In this document: in pieces, positions 29,067 to 40,126 of the stretch | Numbering within the stretch: the first letter of the stretch is position 1 | Layout: the number at the start of each line of letters is the position of its first letter | NCBI GenBank assembly: GCA_002005505.1 | Contig: KV908344.1 | Span: 150,001-214,000, forward strand | From: Botryococcus braunii | Lineage: Eukaryota > Chlorophyta > Trebouxiophyceae | Length of the DNA stretch: 64,000 bases | Reading direction: 5' to 3' | The notes under the pieces: generated by a model | Seen by the model: only the letters and a program-made list of their open reading frames with translations | What the model was told of the DNA's origin: nothing | The model's database searches: none | Program-made: the position numbers and the translations under genes

Positions 29067-30821
29067 CTCACACTTGGATAATTTTGCATAAAGTTGTTCC
29101 TCTCTCAGCCGAGTAAGGATGCGAGTTAAGTGCTCTAAGTGCTGTTCCCTGGACTTGCTGTATACCAACAAATCATCTAGGTAAACCACAACAAAACCCT
29201 CTCGAATAAAATCATGAAACACACTGTTCATCAGTCTCTGAAACGTGGAGGGAGCATTCGTGAGACCAAAAGGAAGCACCAAAAATTCAAATGAACCTAA
29301 GGGTGTTCTAAAGGCGGTTTTGGGAACATCGGATTCATGTAATCGCACTTGATGGTAACCTGACAAGAGATCAAAAGAGGTAAAGAACTTTGAACCCTGC
29401 AGCTTGTCCAGAAGATCGTCTATCCGTGGCAACGGATATTTGTCCTTCCTTGTTGAGTTATTAACTGCCCTGTAATCTATAACCATTCGGAATGTTCCGT
29501 CTTTCTTTCTCACAAACAATATGGGGCTACCATACGGTGATGCACTCGGCCTGATGAAACCCTGTGCTAGTAATTCCTCAACCTGCCTCCGACACTCCGC
29601 CACTTCTGGTTCAGCCAACCTATAAGTGGGGCGACAGGGCGGCGTATGGCCGGGTGTCATAGGTATAGTGTGCAAGATGCCCCTGTCTGGAGGTAAATCT
29701 GGCAATTTCTCTGTAAAAACATCCAAAAACTCTAACAACAACTGCTTCAAGTCTTGTGGCTTGTCAGTCATACCCTCAATAACACGCCGGGAGTTTTCGT
29801 TTAAATCTAGGCCGGTGGCTCCGCTGTCTTCGTCCCAAGGATTATCCCCCTCTGTAGTTGCCACTGCAACCCTATGGAGATAGTGTGTTGCACAAACTGA
29901 GTCCTGTCCACTCCTTGCCTCTCGCACAACCCCCCAAAACCCTGGACAACCCTTTCGCATAGCCCGCCTAGCTTGACCCTCACTTATAACATTTACTTTT
30001 TGCGCCGGTAAGGTACCTCTTTCACTAGGGGGCAGCGGGTTGAGGAGTGTAATGTAGTGTGAGGAATGAGGCGGTTTAAGATGAACTGCGCCATGATTGT
30101 AGTCAATTAACGCTTTTCTTTCTTTCAGAAAATCCTCACCAAGGATTAAGTCCACCCCATCCAACAGAGTTTCGCAGACAATGAAATCCCTCTGTTCCAC
30201 ATATGTTTGAGATAAGTGCACCCTGAGCTTAGCTGTCCCCGCCGAGCGCATGGTCTGCCCATCTGCAAGCTGGACATCCACACACTTCTTTGACAGCCTC
30301 ACTCCGAGAGTAGCTAGGAAGTCATGTCTGACGAACGAGTGCGTCGCCCCGGTATCGACTAAAGCGACGCCCTTCACACCAGTACAGTTAACATGAAAAA
30401 GCATTGCTAAATGCCTATTTGAAAAAGCTTGAGCAAAAGATACGCTAAATTTGGGTCCGGCATGGTAAACTACATAGGAGTAGGGGACATCAGGTCCCTT
30501 GGTACCTTGCAGGATAACTCTCATGCCTTTTAGCCATGGGTACACTGCCTTGGATTTCGCCACTTTACCACCCATTAGAAAACAAGCACTTAAATGTTTA
30601 TTTGCTTGTTGCTCACGAGCGAAAGTGGATAAGGTGTCCTCCGCTTTACCTATAGGTACTGCAACAAATGTCGGTTTAGACGTTCCATCGGGTAGGGTAT
30701 TGTCAAAGGGGCCTCTAGAAAAAGAACAATGCAAAAACTCAGAACAACGTTGCTCGATAGAAGAATGAAAAGATTCCCAAGGAACAAAAGTGTGGAGGTT
30801 TCCTTCTCTAACTCCACTCAT
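29067..30821 (-). CDS. G2 pol, N-terminal part: protease and reverse transcriptase
   Basis: ATG at 30821 overlaps the gag stop as ATGA. The protease motif ALVDTGATHSFVRHD has its active Asp at about residue 156. The RT has the conserved FRMVIDYRAVN, LLSGYHQV and VVYLDDLLVYS (Asp pair about 549-550). The frame is lost at the A7 run 29060-29066; six would restore it. Confidence 0.9.
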
Positions 30822-32260
30822 GGCCTACCGCGTGCCCTTGCCCGGCCCCGTCCACGGCCCCGTCCTCTGATTCTCCGTCCCCGTCCGGCCCCACCCTGTG
30901 CTGTCCACCCTTGCATAGGGGCTGCTCCCACACCGAGGGACCTAAAGTTGTTGTGGCCCCCTCCTACCCGTCGCCGCAGCAAATCACCAGCCAGACCTGG
31001 AATTGGTGGAGCAGGCTGGTTTACCTCCTGTCTGGCCTTCACAATGTGTTGCAAGATGTCCCACTGTTGTTGATTAAGATAGGCGTTAGGGTCCTCTCTA
31101 AGTTTTTTGAGTGGGCAAAACCAAGATTCATGGCCAGGGGTATTGCACGCGTAACAGCTTCTGTTGAGGGGAAAGGCAACTCTAGTGTCCCTCCGATACT
31201 CGGGAGGTAAACCATCCCTGCGGGGATAAGGAGTCGCGCCTTGGATCGCGGCGACCGTGGCGAGCGGCGCAGGGTAACCATGGGCCATCTGGATTGGCGC
31301 TGCCACCATCGGTGCAGCTGCCATCATCCCAAATTCATGACTGTAGTAGGGGATTGTCCAGTCCTGTCCGACGCCAGCAACGTGCGGTGCTGGGCCAACG
31401 GTGGCGGTTGCAATGCTTGAGTTAGGGCCCCCGGGGCCGGTTCTCAGTCTCTTTGCCTGTAAGGGCCCGCCCACCGCGGCATCGTACCGTGTGAGTAAAC
31501 TTATCAAGGCATCCAAATCATCAAAACCTTTGCCTGTTGTAGGGTTAATTGCTGAATATTTCTTTAAATCCTCACGTAGGCCTTTACGAAACCTATGGAT
31601 TTTCTCCCCCATGGATAGGTCCCCACTGACTTCTACCTCTGCTAGCAAGGTTGTAAAGCGCTCAACATACTTCTCAACTGATTCGTTGCCCTGATATACG
31701 GAATCAAGTTTATCCCTTGCCTTTGCAACCTTATCAGTGTTATCATAGACAGAAGACAACAGATCCCCAAAGAGAGCTAAATCCACGACAGCACCTGGAT
31801 TTTGCCTCATGTAAGCTGCTTTTTTGGTAAACCACACCTTTTTCACGCTCTTTCCTAAACAGCGCACTGCGTAATCAACCCTGAGGTTCGCGGGCACACC
31901 GGTGAGTTCACAATATGACCTCACATCGTCTAGGAATTGTTCGAGATCGTCCCTGCGTCCCTCGAATTTTTCCGGTAAATGCGTTCGAACTGTCGGGATT
32001 CTTGCCTGTGGGTTCGCGGGGTTTTGAGCCGCGACTTCAGCGTTTTCTGCCTGTTGTCGTAACTCAGCCAGTTCGGCAGCCATTGCCGCTTCACGCCCCT
32101 CGGCCTCGGCCAAAGCAGCCTGCAGCTCTTCGACTTGTCGTCTAGCCATTTCTGAGCTGTCAGTGCTGGCGAGGCTCGGTGACACAGGAAATCGAGAAAG
32201 TCCGGGTGGGGGCCCTAAACTCGGTGACCCGAGTCGTAGGCCCCTAAAAGCGCCACACAC
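30818..32260 (-). CDS. G2 Gag, 480 aa
   Basis: The most upstream ATG-compatible start is near 32260. A more likely one is MARRQVEELQAAL further in, beginning a coiled coil (QVEELQAALAEAEGREAAMA). The gag domain follows (HLPEKFEGRRDDLEQFLDD, VYQGNESVEKYVERF). One CCHC knuckle is present, CYACNTPGHESWFC, then an RG-rich tail. The last codon and stop overlap the pol ATG. Confidence 0.85.
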   Translation of the reverse strand: MCGAFRGLRLGSPSLGPPPGLSRFPVSPSLASTDSSEMARRQVEELQAALAEAEGREAAMAAELAELRQQAENAEVAAQNPANPQARIPTVRTHLPEKFEGRRDDLEQFLDDVRSYCELTGVPANLRVDYAVRCLGKSVKKVWFTKKAAYMRQNPGAVVDLALFGDLLSSVYDNTDKVAKARDKLDSVYQGNESVEKYVERFTTLLAEVEVSGDLSMGEKIHRFRKGLREDLKKYSAINPTTGKGFDDLDALISLLTRYDAAVGGPLQAKRLRTGPGGPNSSIATATVGPAPHVAGVGQDWTIPYYSHEFGMMAAAPMVAAPIQMAHGYPAPLATVAAIQGATPYPRRDGLPPEYRRDTRVAFPLNRSCYACNTPGHESWFCPLKKLREDPNAYLNQQQWDILQHIVKARQEVNQPAPPIPGLAGDLLRRRVGGGHNNFRSLGVGAAPMQGWTAQGGAGRGRRIRGRGRGRGRARARGRP

Positions 32261-32350
32261 ACCACAACTAACCCAATCCGAATCTATAGAATTCTCTGAA
32301 AAACTTCTTTGGGAAATTTTTTCAACGAGAGGAGCTCAAAATTTGGCCCC

Positions 32351-32364
32351 TCTCGCCGATACCA
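32351..32364 (-). promoter_or_regulatory. G2 primer-binding site
   Basis: On the minus strand TGGTATCGGCGAGA, one base after the LTR edge; the same 14 bases as in G1. Confidence 0.75.
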
Positions 32365-32365
32365 G

Positions 32366-32663
32366 TGATACAGTAGAAACGGCCAAAGGATGCGAAAACA
32401 ATGGTTACAAGTTGTTTGGGCTCCACCTCAGTACCCGTCCAGTCCGGCCCGGTCCTTCCTCTGCCAAAGCCTTATTCTATCCTGTTCTAAGTGTGTCCCT
32501 GTCTCCATCGCCAATGCGCCTTGTCAAGTAAGGGTCACTCCCTTGGCGCGTGAAGTAGCCACTTCTTGGCGTGGAGGAACATAACTCACGAAGGGACCTT
32601 TATGGAGGTCCAAATCCTCGTGGTCCGGTCATTTTCCTATAACACGCGACTTTTCCTGTTACA
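32366..32663 (-). repeat. G2 5' LTR (right copy)
   Basis: 298 bp, same as 26320-26617; followed by target duplicate CAGTG. Confidence 0.95.
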
Positions 32664-32885
32664 CAGTGTGTTGCTAAAAAGCAATATCTAGCTGCCAAAG
32701 CTCAAGCTAGTGGGCACACCCCATCAAATTTTCAGCCTGGATTCTATCCGAGGCAAGGAAACAATCAACCAGTGGCAGCACCACTGCAAGGTGTTTCACC
32801 TCCCTCACACATTGGGCCTAAGGGATTTAACAAGGGAAAACATTGGAAAGGGAAAGGGAAGGGCAAGGGCCCTAAACAAGATTAG
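32664..32885 (+). CDS. G1 Gag, C-terminal tail after G2
   Basis: Completes the zinc knuckle Cys at the target duplicate and continues VAKKQYLAAKAQAS to a Lys/Gly-rich end (GKGKGKGPKQD). Stops with TAG at 32883-32885, two bases before the pol ATG. Confidence 0.8.
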   Translation, partial: QCVAKKQYLAAKAQASGHTPSNFQPGFYPRQGNNQPVAAPLQGVSPPSHIGPKGFNKGKHWKGKGKGKGPKQD

Positions 32886-32887
32886 TC

Positions 32888-35800
32888 ATGAATGAAATTT
32901 GTTTTTCATATTTAACTTTTCTTGTTCAGAAGTCCTTGGGAAGTTGGAATACACCTCTGATTGTTCCTGGCAAACACAAAGCTGAGACTTGTATTGAATC
33001 TTTTCTTGCTGAACGAAAAGAAAACTCACAAGTCAGTGCATGCTTTGTGATAGGCCAGAAGGTGTGGAAAAGTAGGAGTTTCTTTTTGCGGTTACGCTCT
33101 CGCGCAAACCTGAAAATTCTTGCTAGGGGCTCAAAAGGGGAATGCTTTTCTTTTCAAGGACAGCAATGTACATTTCCTTTTTCCTTTGTTTTAGCTTATG
33201 CAGCACCCAAAGCATCTTGTCAGTTGGGTTCAACGTCAAGTGCTGCACCTCTTAACCTCACATTTCCTGTCATGGCAAGGGGACAACAATGTAAAGCTTT
33301 AATGGACACCGGGGCCACACACTCTTTTGTCCGGGAAAAAGTTTTGCAAGGTTTGAGGTATAACAAGAGGACTTCACCCGTCACACTTGCTGATGGGACA
33401 GTAACACACACAAATGGGAAAGTGGATTTGAGTGTCCGGTTTGCTCCATCTATCATTACGAGACACTCCTTTCTTGTGTGTGACTCAATAATGGAAGGAA
33501 TTGACATAATTTTGGGACAGGATTGGCTAGCACCACGACATGCTAATGTTAATGTGAGAGCTGGCAAGGCTCATATTAGACACAATAACAAATGGGTCTT
33601 GTTAAACAAACATGGAAAAGGCTTGGGAAAGAAGTTGGGATGGGGAATCAAATTAGGAAACACCAGGAAAGGGAAACGGGATCATTGGAAAACCTGCTTG
33701 TTCAATGTCATGGCCAAGGATGAACATGTTGGTTGGGATGAACAGGAAGAGGTGCCACCTTTGGTGGATATGGACGACCCCTCGACGGAGTCATCCGGGA
33801 CTTCCTTACACAACTCTGCGCCGGGGGATACCTCGGGCACGGCCCCGGATATGGAGAGTTGCCTAGAAGTGGAGAAGGAAGTGGAAGAGGAAGAGGAAAG
33901 GGAAGAGGAAAAGGAAGAGGAAGAGGGAGAATCCGAGGTCACCACGGGTAAGCCTTCGGACCCTCTAGAGGAAATTTGTGTAAAAAAGCCTGAGCGGCTA
34001 GCACACTTGCTCCGGGAGTACAAGGACATTTTTCCAAATGGGCTACCAGGACTACCCCCACACCGACAAGTCTATCACACTATTAATGTGCAGGAAGGAA
34101 TAACTCCTCCAAACCGTCCTGCTTACCGCTTGTCCGTGGAAGAAACTGAGGAATGTGAGCGAACTGTGGATGAACTACTTTCTAAGGGACACATACGCCC
34201 CTCATGTTCACCATATGCTTCACCGGTCTTGTTTGTGAGGAAGAAGGAGGGCACATACCGAATGGTTATAGACTACAGGGCATTAAATAAAATCACCATT
34301 CATGATAGGTACCCTCTCCCTCGCATAGACGACTTGCTTGATAAACTTAAAGGTGCTAAGATTTTCTCAAGTCTGGACCTCCTCAGTGGTTATCATCAAG
34401 TAAGGCTAAAGGAGGAAGACATTCCTAAAACAGCGTTTCGTACACCCTTTGGGCTGTATGAGTTCTTAGTGCTTCCTTTTGGACTCACCAACGCCCCCGC
34501 TACCTTTCAACGCCTAATGAATGAAATCTTTCATGATTTCATAAGGGAAGGGTTTGTGGTAGTGTACCTTGACGATGTTCTAATTTTCAGTCGGGATGAA
34601 GAGGAGCATTATGCTCATCTTCGGAAGGTGTTCCAACGCCTTCGGGAAAAGGAATTGTTTGCAAAACTTGCCAAATGTGAATTCTTATGCTCAGAACTCA
34701 AATACCTCGGGCATATCATTGGCAAGGATGGACTGAAAGTGGACCCCCAAAAGGTGGAGGTAGTCAAGGATTGGCCCACACCCCAAAACGTCACCGACGT
34801 GCGTAGATTTTTGGGGCTTGCAAATTATTTTCGAAAATTTATTCAGGGGTTCAGCTCACTTGCTGCACCTTTGACTAAACTGTCCAGTAGCAAAAGTTCT
34901 TGGACTTGGGGAAAGGAGCAAGATGAGGCCCTTGCGGCTCTCAAGGATGCATTAATACAGGCACCCATACTATCACTGCCAGACCTTCGTAAACCCTTCC
35001 AGGTAATTTGTGATGCGAGTGATTTTGGGGTTGGCGCTGTACTATTGCAGGAAGGTCGAGTCATTGCTTATTACAGTAAGAAGCTCAATAGTGCAGAAAG
35101 GAACTATTCTGCAACTGAGAGGGAGTTACTTGCTGTAGTGTATGCCTTGACGGAATGGAGATGTTATGTCCTAGGGAAACAAGTCACTGTCACCACAGAC
35201 CATAAGTGTAACACTTTTCTTCAGCAACAGGTTGGTTTAAGCCCTCGGAGGGCACGGTGGGCTGAGAAGTTGCAGGAGTTCAACATTCTTTGGGTTTGGG
35301 AGCCTGGAAAGACTAACGTTGCGGATGCGTTGTCCAGGAACCCAGTCCTCCAGGGACAGCTCCAGGGACAACAGCAGCGCAACGTCTCCACGGAGCCCAA
35401 CCCCGGGAAGGGGACCAATGCAACCTCGATGGATGGGGACGGGAGGGCCCGCTCGGGCTCCATCACCCTCGGGTCTGACGGGTGTGACACCTTCTTGGAA
35501 TTGTTGAAGGGTGCTTACGCACATGATTCGTGGTTGGGAACAAGGGCAAATAGGAGAAAAGTTCACTTTACGGACGGGGTTTGGGAATTTGGAAGGGAGG
35601 GAAGAAAATATGTGCCTGCATTTTATGAAGTCCGGGATAAGGAAGGTCCAGTTGCTAGGAATCTGCGGCAGGACATATTGAAAGCTTTGCATGAACCTCC
35701 TTCTGTTGGTCATCCAGGCTTTGCGAAGATGTATGATCTAGTGAAGCGGGACTGGTGGTGGCCGGGAATGGCGGAGGATGTGCGGGAGTATGTGAAGTAT

Positions 35801-37048
35801 TGTGATTCATGCCAGCGGGTGAAGGCCTCAAACCAGTTACCCGCAGGACTCTTACACCCTTTACAAATCCCCACAAGGAAATGGCAAAGCATCTCAATGG
35901 ATTTCATCACGGGACTGCCTAAAAGCAAACACGGGCATAACGCAATATGGGTAGTGGTTGACAGGTTGAGCAAATGTGCCCACTTTGCCCCTACCACTAC
36001 CAATGCAGATGCTTATGAAGTTGCTGTTCTGATGAGGGATAAAGTATGGAAGTATCACGGTTTCCCTGAAGAAATTGTTTCGGACCGAGATCCTCGGTTT
36101 GTGAATAATTTCATGAACACACTTCTAAGTCTGACGGGGTGCAAGCCGGCTCGAACTACGGCATATCATCCTCAGTCAGATGGTCAAACGGAACGGGTGA
36201 ATAGGATCTTGGAAGATTTTTTGAAACACTATGTCAAGGATAACCCAAGGGAGTGGGAGGATTACCTTTCAGTGGCGGAATTTGCCTACAACAACTCTTG
36301 GCAAACTTCCCTAAACTCCACACCCTTCAGGTTAACATATGGGCAAGATCCAAATATACCGTTTGCGGTGGGACACATGGAGGGCACTAAGGTGGATAGG
36401 GCTGATCTCTTCATGAGAAAAATGCAAGACAAAATCACCCTTGCAAGGAAGTGTTTGCGTGCAGCTCAAGACCGTCAGACGGCCTATGCCAACCGGCATA
36501 GGAGGGAGGCCATCTACCAGGAAGGGGACTATGTCCTCCTTTCAACCCGTGCGGCCCCCACGCTAACTTCAAACAGATTCAGCAAGCTGCAACCCAGGCA
36601 CGTGGGACCCTTCAGGGTCATGGCGGTCACGCCCGACAACGTTAACTTCGTCACACTGGATCTTCCGGACCGGCTGGACATCCACCCCCGCATAAATGTC
36701 TGCTATTTGAAGCCATACTGGACACGTGAGGAGGCGCAGTCGCGTGGATACTGCCCCCCAAAAGTCATCACCAAAGCGGATGGCACCACTCACCTGGAGT
36801 GGGTAGTGGATGCACTAGTCGATCACCGGCTGTTGCACGACAAGGATGGGTTCTCCTACCATTTTGAGGATGGCACACCCTTTCTCGAGTACCTTGTAAA
36901 GTGGGCAGGCCATGGGGCCACAGAGGACTCATGGGAATCTCAGGAGGCATTCGAGACCCATCCCGGGCTGGTTAATACCTATCATAGACTCCAGGGGCTC
37001 GCCCCGCCCATTTGGGACCAGGTGGCGCTGCGCGACACCTTCCCTTGA
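32888..37048 (+). CDS. G1 Pol polyprotein, 1386 aa, intact
   Basis: Protease ALMDTGATHSFV (Asp about 140) and an acidic Glu-rich linker come first. RT has FRMV-type YRMVIDYRALNK and VVYLDDVLIFS (Asp 562-563). RNase H follows (VICDASDFGVGAVLLQ). Integrase has an HHCC zinc domain ending CDSCQRVK (Cys 972 and 975) and a catalytic triad of about D1005, D1066 and E1102, with 35 residues between the last two. A chromodomain (EYLVKWAGHGATEDSWE, about 1310-1365) would target modified histone H3 tails in related chromoviruses. No internal stop. It lies two nt after the gag stop in another frame, so translation needs reinitiation or frameshifting. Confidence 0.95.
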   Translation: MNEICFSYLTFLVQKSLGSWNTPLIVPGKHKAETCIESFLAERKENSQVSACFVIGQKVWKSRSFFLRLRSRANLKILARGSKGECFSFQGQQCTFPFSFVLAYAAPKASCQLGSTSSAAPLNLTFPVMARGQQCKALMDTGATHSFVREKVLQGLRYNKRTSPVTLADGTVTHTNGKVDLSVRFAPSIITRHSFLVCDSIMEGIDIILGQDWLAPRHANVNVRAGKAHIRHNNKWVLLNKHGKGLGKKLGWGIKLGNTRKGKRDHWKTCLFNVMAKDEHVGWDEQEEVPPLVDMDDPSTESSGTSLHNSAPGDTSGTAPDMESCLEVEKEVEEEEEREEEKEEEEGESEVTTGKPSDPLEEICVKKPERLAHLLREYKDIFPNGLPGLPPHRQVYHTINVQEGITPPNRPAYRLSVEETEECERTVDELLSKGHIRPSCSPYASPVLFVRKKEGTYRMVIDYRALNKITIHDRYPLPRIDDLLDKLKGAKIFSSLDLLSGYHQVRLKEEDIPKTAFRTPFGLYEFLVLPFGLTNAPATFQRLMNEIFHDFIREGFVVVYLDDVLIFSRDEEEHYAHLRKVFQRLREKELFAKLAKCEFLCSELKYLGHIIGKDGLKVDPQKVEVVKDWPTPQNVTDVRRFLGLANYFRKFIQGFSSLAAPLTKLSSSKSSWTWGKEQDEALAALKDALIQAPILSLPDLRKPFQVICDASDFGVGAVLLQEGRVIAYYSKKLNSAERNYSATERELLAVVYALTEWRCYVLGKQVTVTTDHKCNTFLQQQVGLSPRRARWAEKLQEFNILWVWEPGKTNVADALSRNPVLQGQLQGQQQRNVSTEPNPGKGTNATSMDGDGRARSGSITLGSDGCDTFLELLKGAYAHDSWLGTRANRRKVHFTDGVWEFGREGRKYVPAFYEVRDKEGPVARNLRQDILKALHEPPSVGHPGFAKMYDLVKRDWWWPGMAEDVREYVKYCDSCQRVKASNQLPAGLLHPLQIPTRKWQSISMDFITGLPKSKHGHNAIWVVVDRLSKCAHFAPTTTNADAYEVAVLMRDKVWKYHGFPEEIVSDRDPRFVNNFMNTLLSLTGCKPARTTAYHPQSDGQTERVNRILEDFLKHYVKDNPREWEDYLSVAEFAYNNSWQTSLNSTPFRLTYGQDPNIPFAVGHMEGTKVDRADLFMRKMQDKITLARKCLRAAQDRQTAYANRHRREAIYQEGDYVLLSTRAAPTLTSNRFSKLQPRHVGPFRVMAVTPDNVNFVTLDLPDRLDIHPRINVCYLKPYWTREEAQSRGYCPPKVITKADGTTHLEWVVDALVDHRLLHDKDGFSYHFEDGTPFLEYLVKWAGHGATEDSWESQEAFETHPGLVNTYHRLQGLAPPIWDQVALRDTFP

Positions 37049-37991
37049 ACGGGCCCCTCCGGACGGTTGTCCCCCTCATTCCACTTGTGGAGTTCCCACC
37101 TGGTGTCTGGGAATACATGGGACGGGACCTATGGTAGGGACTGTATATCTTGTGTACTTTGGGACAAGGGACGGGGTAGGTTGCCTACCTCGGTATGTGT
37201 GGCATGAGGCCTCATACCGCTTCGATGCATTGAACTCGGGGTTCTGCATTCAGGGATAGGAATTGAAGTACACATGGCGCGCAACCGCAGTCTGCTTAAC
37301 TAGCACTTGGGACGTGGGCTTGAAGTACAGAAGTGACTTGGAACCCTTGGCTATGGGCTACTTGGAACCCTTGGATATGGACTACTTGGCATCTTGGGAT
37401 GGATTTCTTTCTATGTACTATATGTGTACCTTATGTGTACAGTATGTGTACAGTATGGACAATGTATCATAAAGAAACTGTGTTGTATGGATAGCCACTT
37501 TAGGGAAGCATTGTGGACTGAGCTACACCTGTGTCATATTTATCTTGTTCGGATTGTTTATCGGTTGTGTCACAAGCATTGTATTGCTTTAATAAATAAT
37601 AAATAGGGATGTGTCAATAAAGGCGGACTTGGATAGTTCGAAAGGAATAAGGCGAACGTTCGTCGTAGTTCGCCGTAATTTATCGTAATTTATCGTAATT
37701 ATAGTACCGTGTCGTATCGTATCGTACAGTATTGTACTTAGGACTAAAATAAAGCACACCTAATAAATAAATTTAAAAAAAAACAAAAAAAAAAAAATGG
37801 ACGCTTTAGTCAATTGCTTGGGATGATAGGGGAATAACTTGGAGGCGGGGACCCTAATGTAACCCATTCGGCAAGGGTCTAACGGCGCTGGTGGATGGGC
37901 CGTTCGGTGACGACCATTCCCTTATAATTGTGGTCTACTGTATGTGTGTATGTGGCTGCATGAGGACATGCAGGAATTAAGGGGGGGATGA
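37049..37991. other. G1 non-coding 3' region and polypurine tract
   Basis: About 940 bases without a gene. It contains short tandem repeats (GGAACCCTTGG..TATGG near 37340-37380; TCGTAATTTA near 37677-37700), an A-rich block at 37769-37798, and the purine run AATTAAGGGGGGGATGA just before the 3' LTR. Confidence 0.65.
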
Positions 37992-38467
37992 TGTGATGGA
38001 ATGTAGGGATTTCCCGGCATTTCTGGACATTTCCCTTACCCCCTAGCCTAGGCGCACATGTGGCGCACATGTCGTACGAGCAACGCGAGTACGCACGTGC
38101 CTAGCGTCTAGCCTTGGCTTCCTAGCCGTCGAATTCCATTGGATAGTTATGGACGTTACTCTCATAGTAGGATTCTAGGATATTTTCTAGATACTATTGT
38201 AGAGGTTTGGTGGACTAGTGCGCTACCATTGGAGGAACGTGAACACACGATCACGAACCACGGGAAGGAACGGATAGAGACGTAAGCCACGGGAAGACAC
38301 GCACTCAGGTAATTTGGAAGCTTAGTAGACCACAAGTAGGGAGTGGAAGCTCCGTGAGGTGGGGGTTACTTGTAATTGGAAAGAGCGTCCAACTTGTCGG
38401 CCATCCGGCCTTGTCTCTCTCTCTCTCACAACTTGGAAATTCTCTCTAACTTGTGCATTCTACGACA
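37992..38467 (+). repeat. G1 3' LTR
   Basis: 476 bp copy of 24706-25181; followed by CCAGG. Confidence 0.95.
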
Positions 38468-40126
38468 CCAGGTCCTCTGTGTCATCCCTCTGCATGGGAA
38501 TCCTTTGCCGCAGGCCTCCAGGGCTCTTCGGTGGTGGATCATGCACCCCTCTCAGAGGTGGCTTTTCCACACCAGGTTGTGCAGGTCCTTAGTGATCTTC
38601 ACAGGCCTTTCACTCCCGTAGAGGTGGAAGTTGCTTTGTCGGCATTGAAACCCGGTAGAGCAGCAGGGCTTGGTGGGTTCCCCTCTGAGTTCCTTCGGTT
38701 TGCGCAACAGTGTAGGACCCCGGAGGTGGTGGCTCCCCCTCACTTATTGGCCCCATCCCTCACTGCAATTTTGAATGCTATGTTAGGCGCGGGGTGTCTG
38801 CCCCCTGACCATGACATCCTCACAGTCACCCCGGTCCTGAAAGACTCCTCCCGGTCTGTGCTTGATACCACGAATTATCGCCCCATTGCTGTGCAAGACC
38901 CCTTAGTTCGCCTCTATGCCTCATTGTTGAACACCCGACTCGTGCGGTATTTAGAAGAAAATCGCTTTCGCTGTCCTGAGCAATGTGGTTTCCGCCCTGG
39001 GTTCTCGACGTTACATGCGTTGTTTACTCTACAGCATTTTGTTGACTTAGCTACGCCCACTGCCCCGTTGTATTGCTGTTTCTTAGATCTATCTAAAGCC
39101 TATGATCGTGTTCCTCGGCATTACTTATGGGAGGCCCTCAGGCGCCTCGGGGTGGCTGAAGGTTTTATCCGCGCGGTACGGTCCACGTATGATGGTGTTC
39201 GGTTTACGGTTGTTGCTGGGGGCATGGCTGGATCTTTCCACGCTTCGGGTGCTGGGGTTACCCAGGGGTCTCCGATTAGTCCCACGTTATTCACGGTTTA
39301 TGCTGATGGGCTCCTTAGGCAGATTCGGGCTACTTGTCCTGGGGTTGGTCCCCAAACTCGAGATGGGACTCATGTCCCGGCTCAAATGTACGCTGATGAT
39401 TTGATACTTCTTGCTGAAACGGCAGAGGGCTTGCAACAACTCATTGACGCCGTTGTTCATTGGTGTGGCTTTTCGTATATGCGTATTAATCCCATTAAGA
39501 CCGATGTCATGGTCTTTCCATCGTCGCCCGAGTCGCCCCCTTCCTTTCAGTGGGTTTGTGACGGGGTCATGCTTCCCGTCGTATATACTAAGAAATACTT
39601 GGGTGTTATTTTATCCTCGGTTGGGGGTGTGGGGGGCACCTTTGGCCTGCTGAATGGTAAAATGTGGGCCACGTGGAGCTCCCTTATGCGTAAGTATGGT
39701 AACCTGCAGTGCGCGGCCTCTATAGGTCTTCTTCTTAAGTTGATTCTCATGTGTGTTGTGCCCACGGCGTCATATGCATGTGAGATTTGGGGATGGCGTT
39801 CTTTTCGTTCACCGGCTGCGGCCCAATCTGTTCAGCTCTTAGAGTCTAGTTACTTGGTCATGTTGAAGATGTTGTTAGGGGTGCGCCCCTCGGTGGCCAC
39901 TCCGATTTTGTTAGCTGAGTTGGGGCTTCAACCCCTCGCTCATCACTGGCTGAAGCGTATGGCCACCTTTTGGAACTCGTTGGTGTCTTTGCCTCATGAT
40001 CATCTTTATGCCTTGATTCTTCGCGACTCGTGCTTTTATGGCGTCACTACCCGTACTCCCACTTGGGCAGGGTATTTCATGAAGGCCCTTATTAAGGTTG
40101 GCTATCCTTATCAGATAGATTGTTAA
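38468..40126 (+). pseudogene. LINE-A ORF2, reverse transcriptase part
   Basis: Resumes the ORF2 frame after G1. Pre-RT GRAAGLGGFPSEF is followed by RT blocks YRPIAVQDPLVRLYA, CGFRPGFSTLHAL, LDLSKAYDRVPRH, GVTQGSPISPTLF and catalytic YADDLILLAE. A post-RT region homologous to LINE-B pieces 1 and 2 follows. A single in-frame TAA at 40124-40126 separates it from the C-terminal part; the same frame continues immediately afterwards. Confidence 0.9.

Larger units (their letters stand above)
26320..32663 (-). mobile_element. G2: minus-strand Gypsy chromovirus inserted in the G1 gag, integrase core deleted
   Basis: Two 298 bp LTRs that look identical (26320-26617 and 32366-32663), with 5 bp duplicates CAGTG (26315-26319 and 32664-32668) inside the G1 gag. 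All ORFs read on the minus strand: gag, then pol. Pol has a one-base homopolymer frameshift and lacks the integrase DDE core. The youngest insertion of the nest, but defective in cis. Confidence 0.95.
24706..38467 (+). mobile_element. G1: Ty3/Gypsy chromovirus inserted in LINE-A
   Basis: Two 476 bp LTRs that look identical (24706-25181 and 37992-38467, TGTGATGG to CTACGACA) with 5 bp target duplicates CCAGG (24701-24705 and 38468-38472). It encodes gag and a pol ORF with an intact integrase and a chromodomain. Its own length without G2 is about 7.4 kb. The gag is interrupted by G2 and has one frame slip; pol is fully open. Confidence 0.95.
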
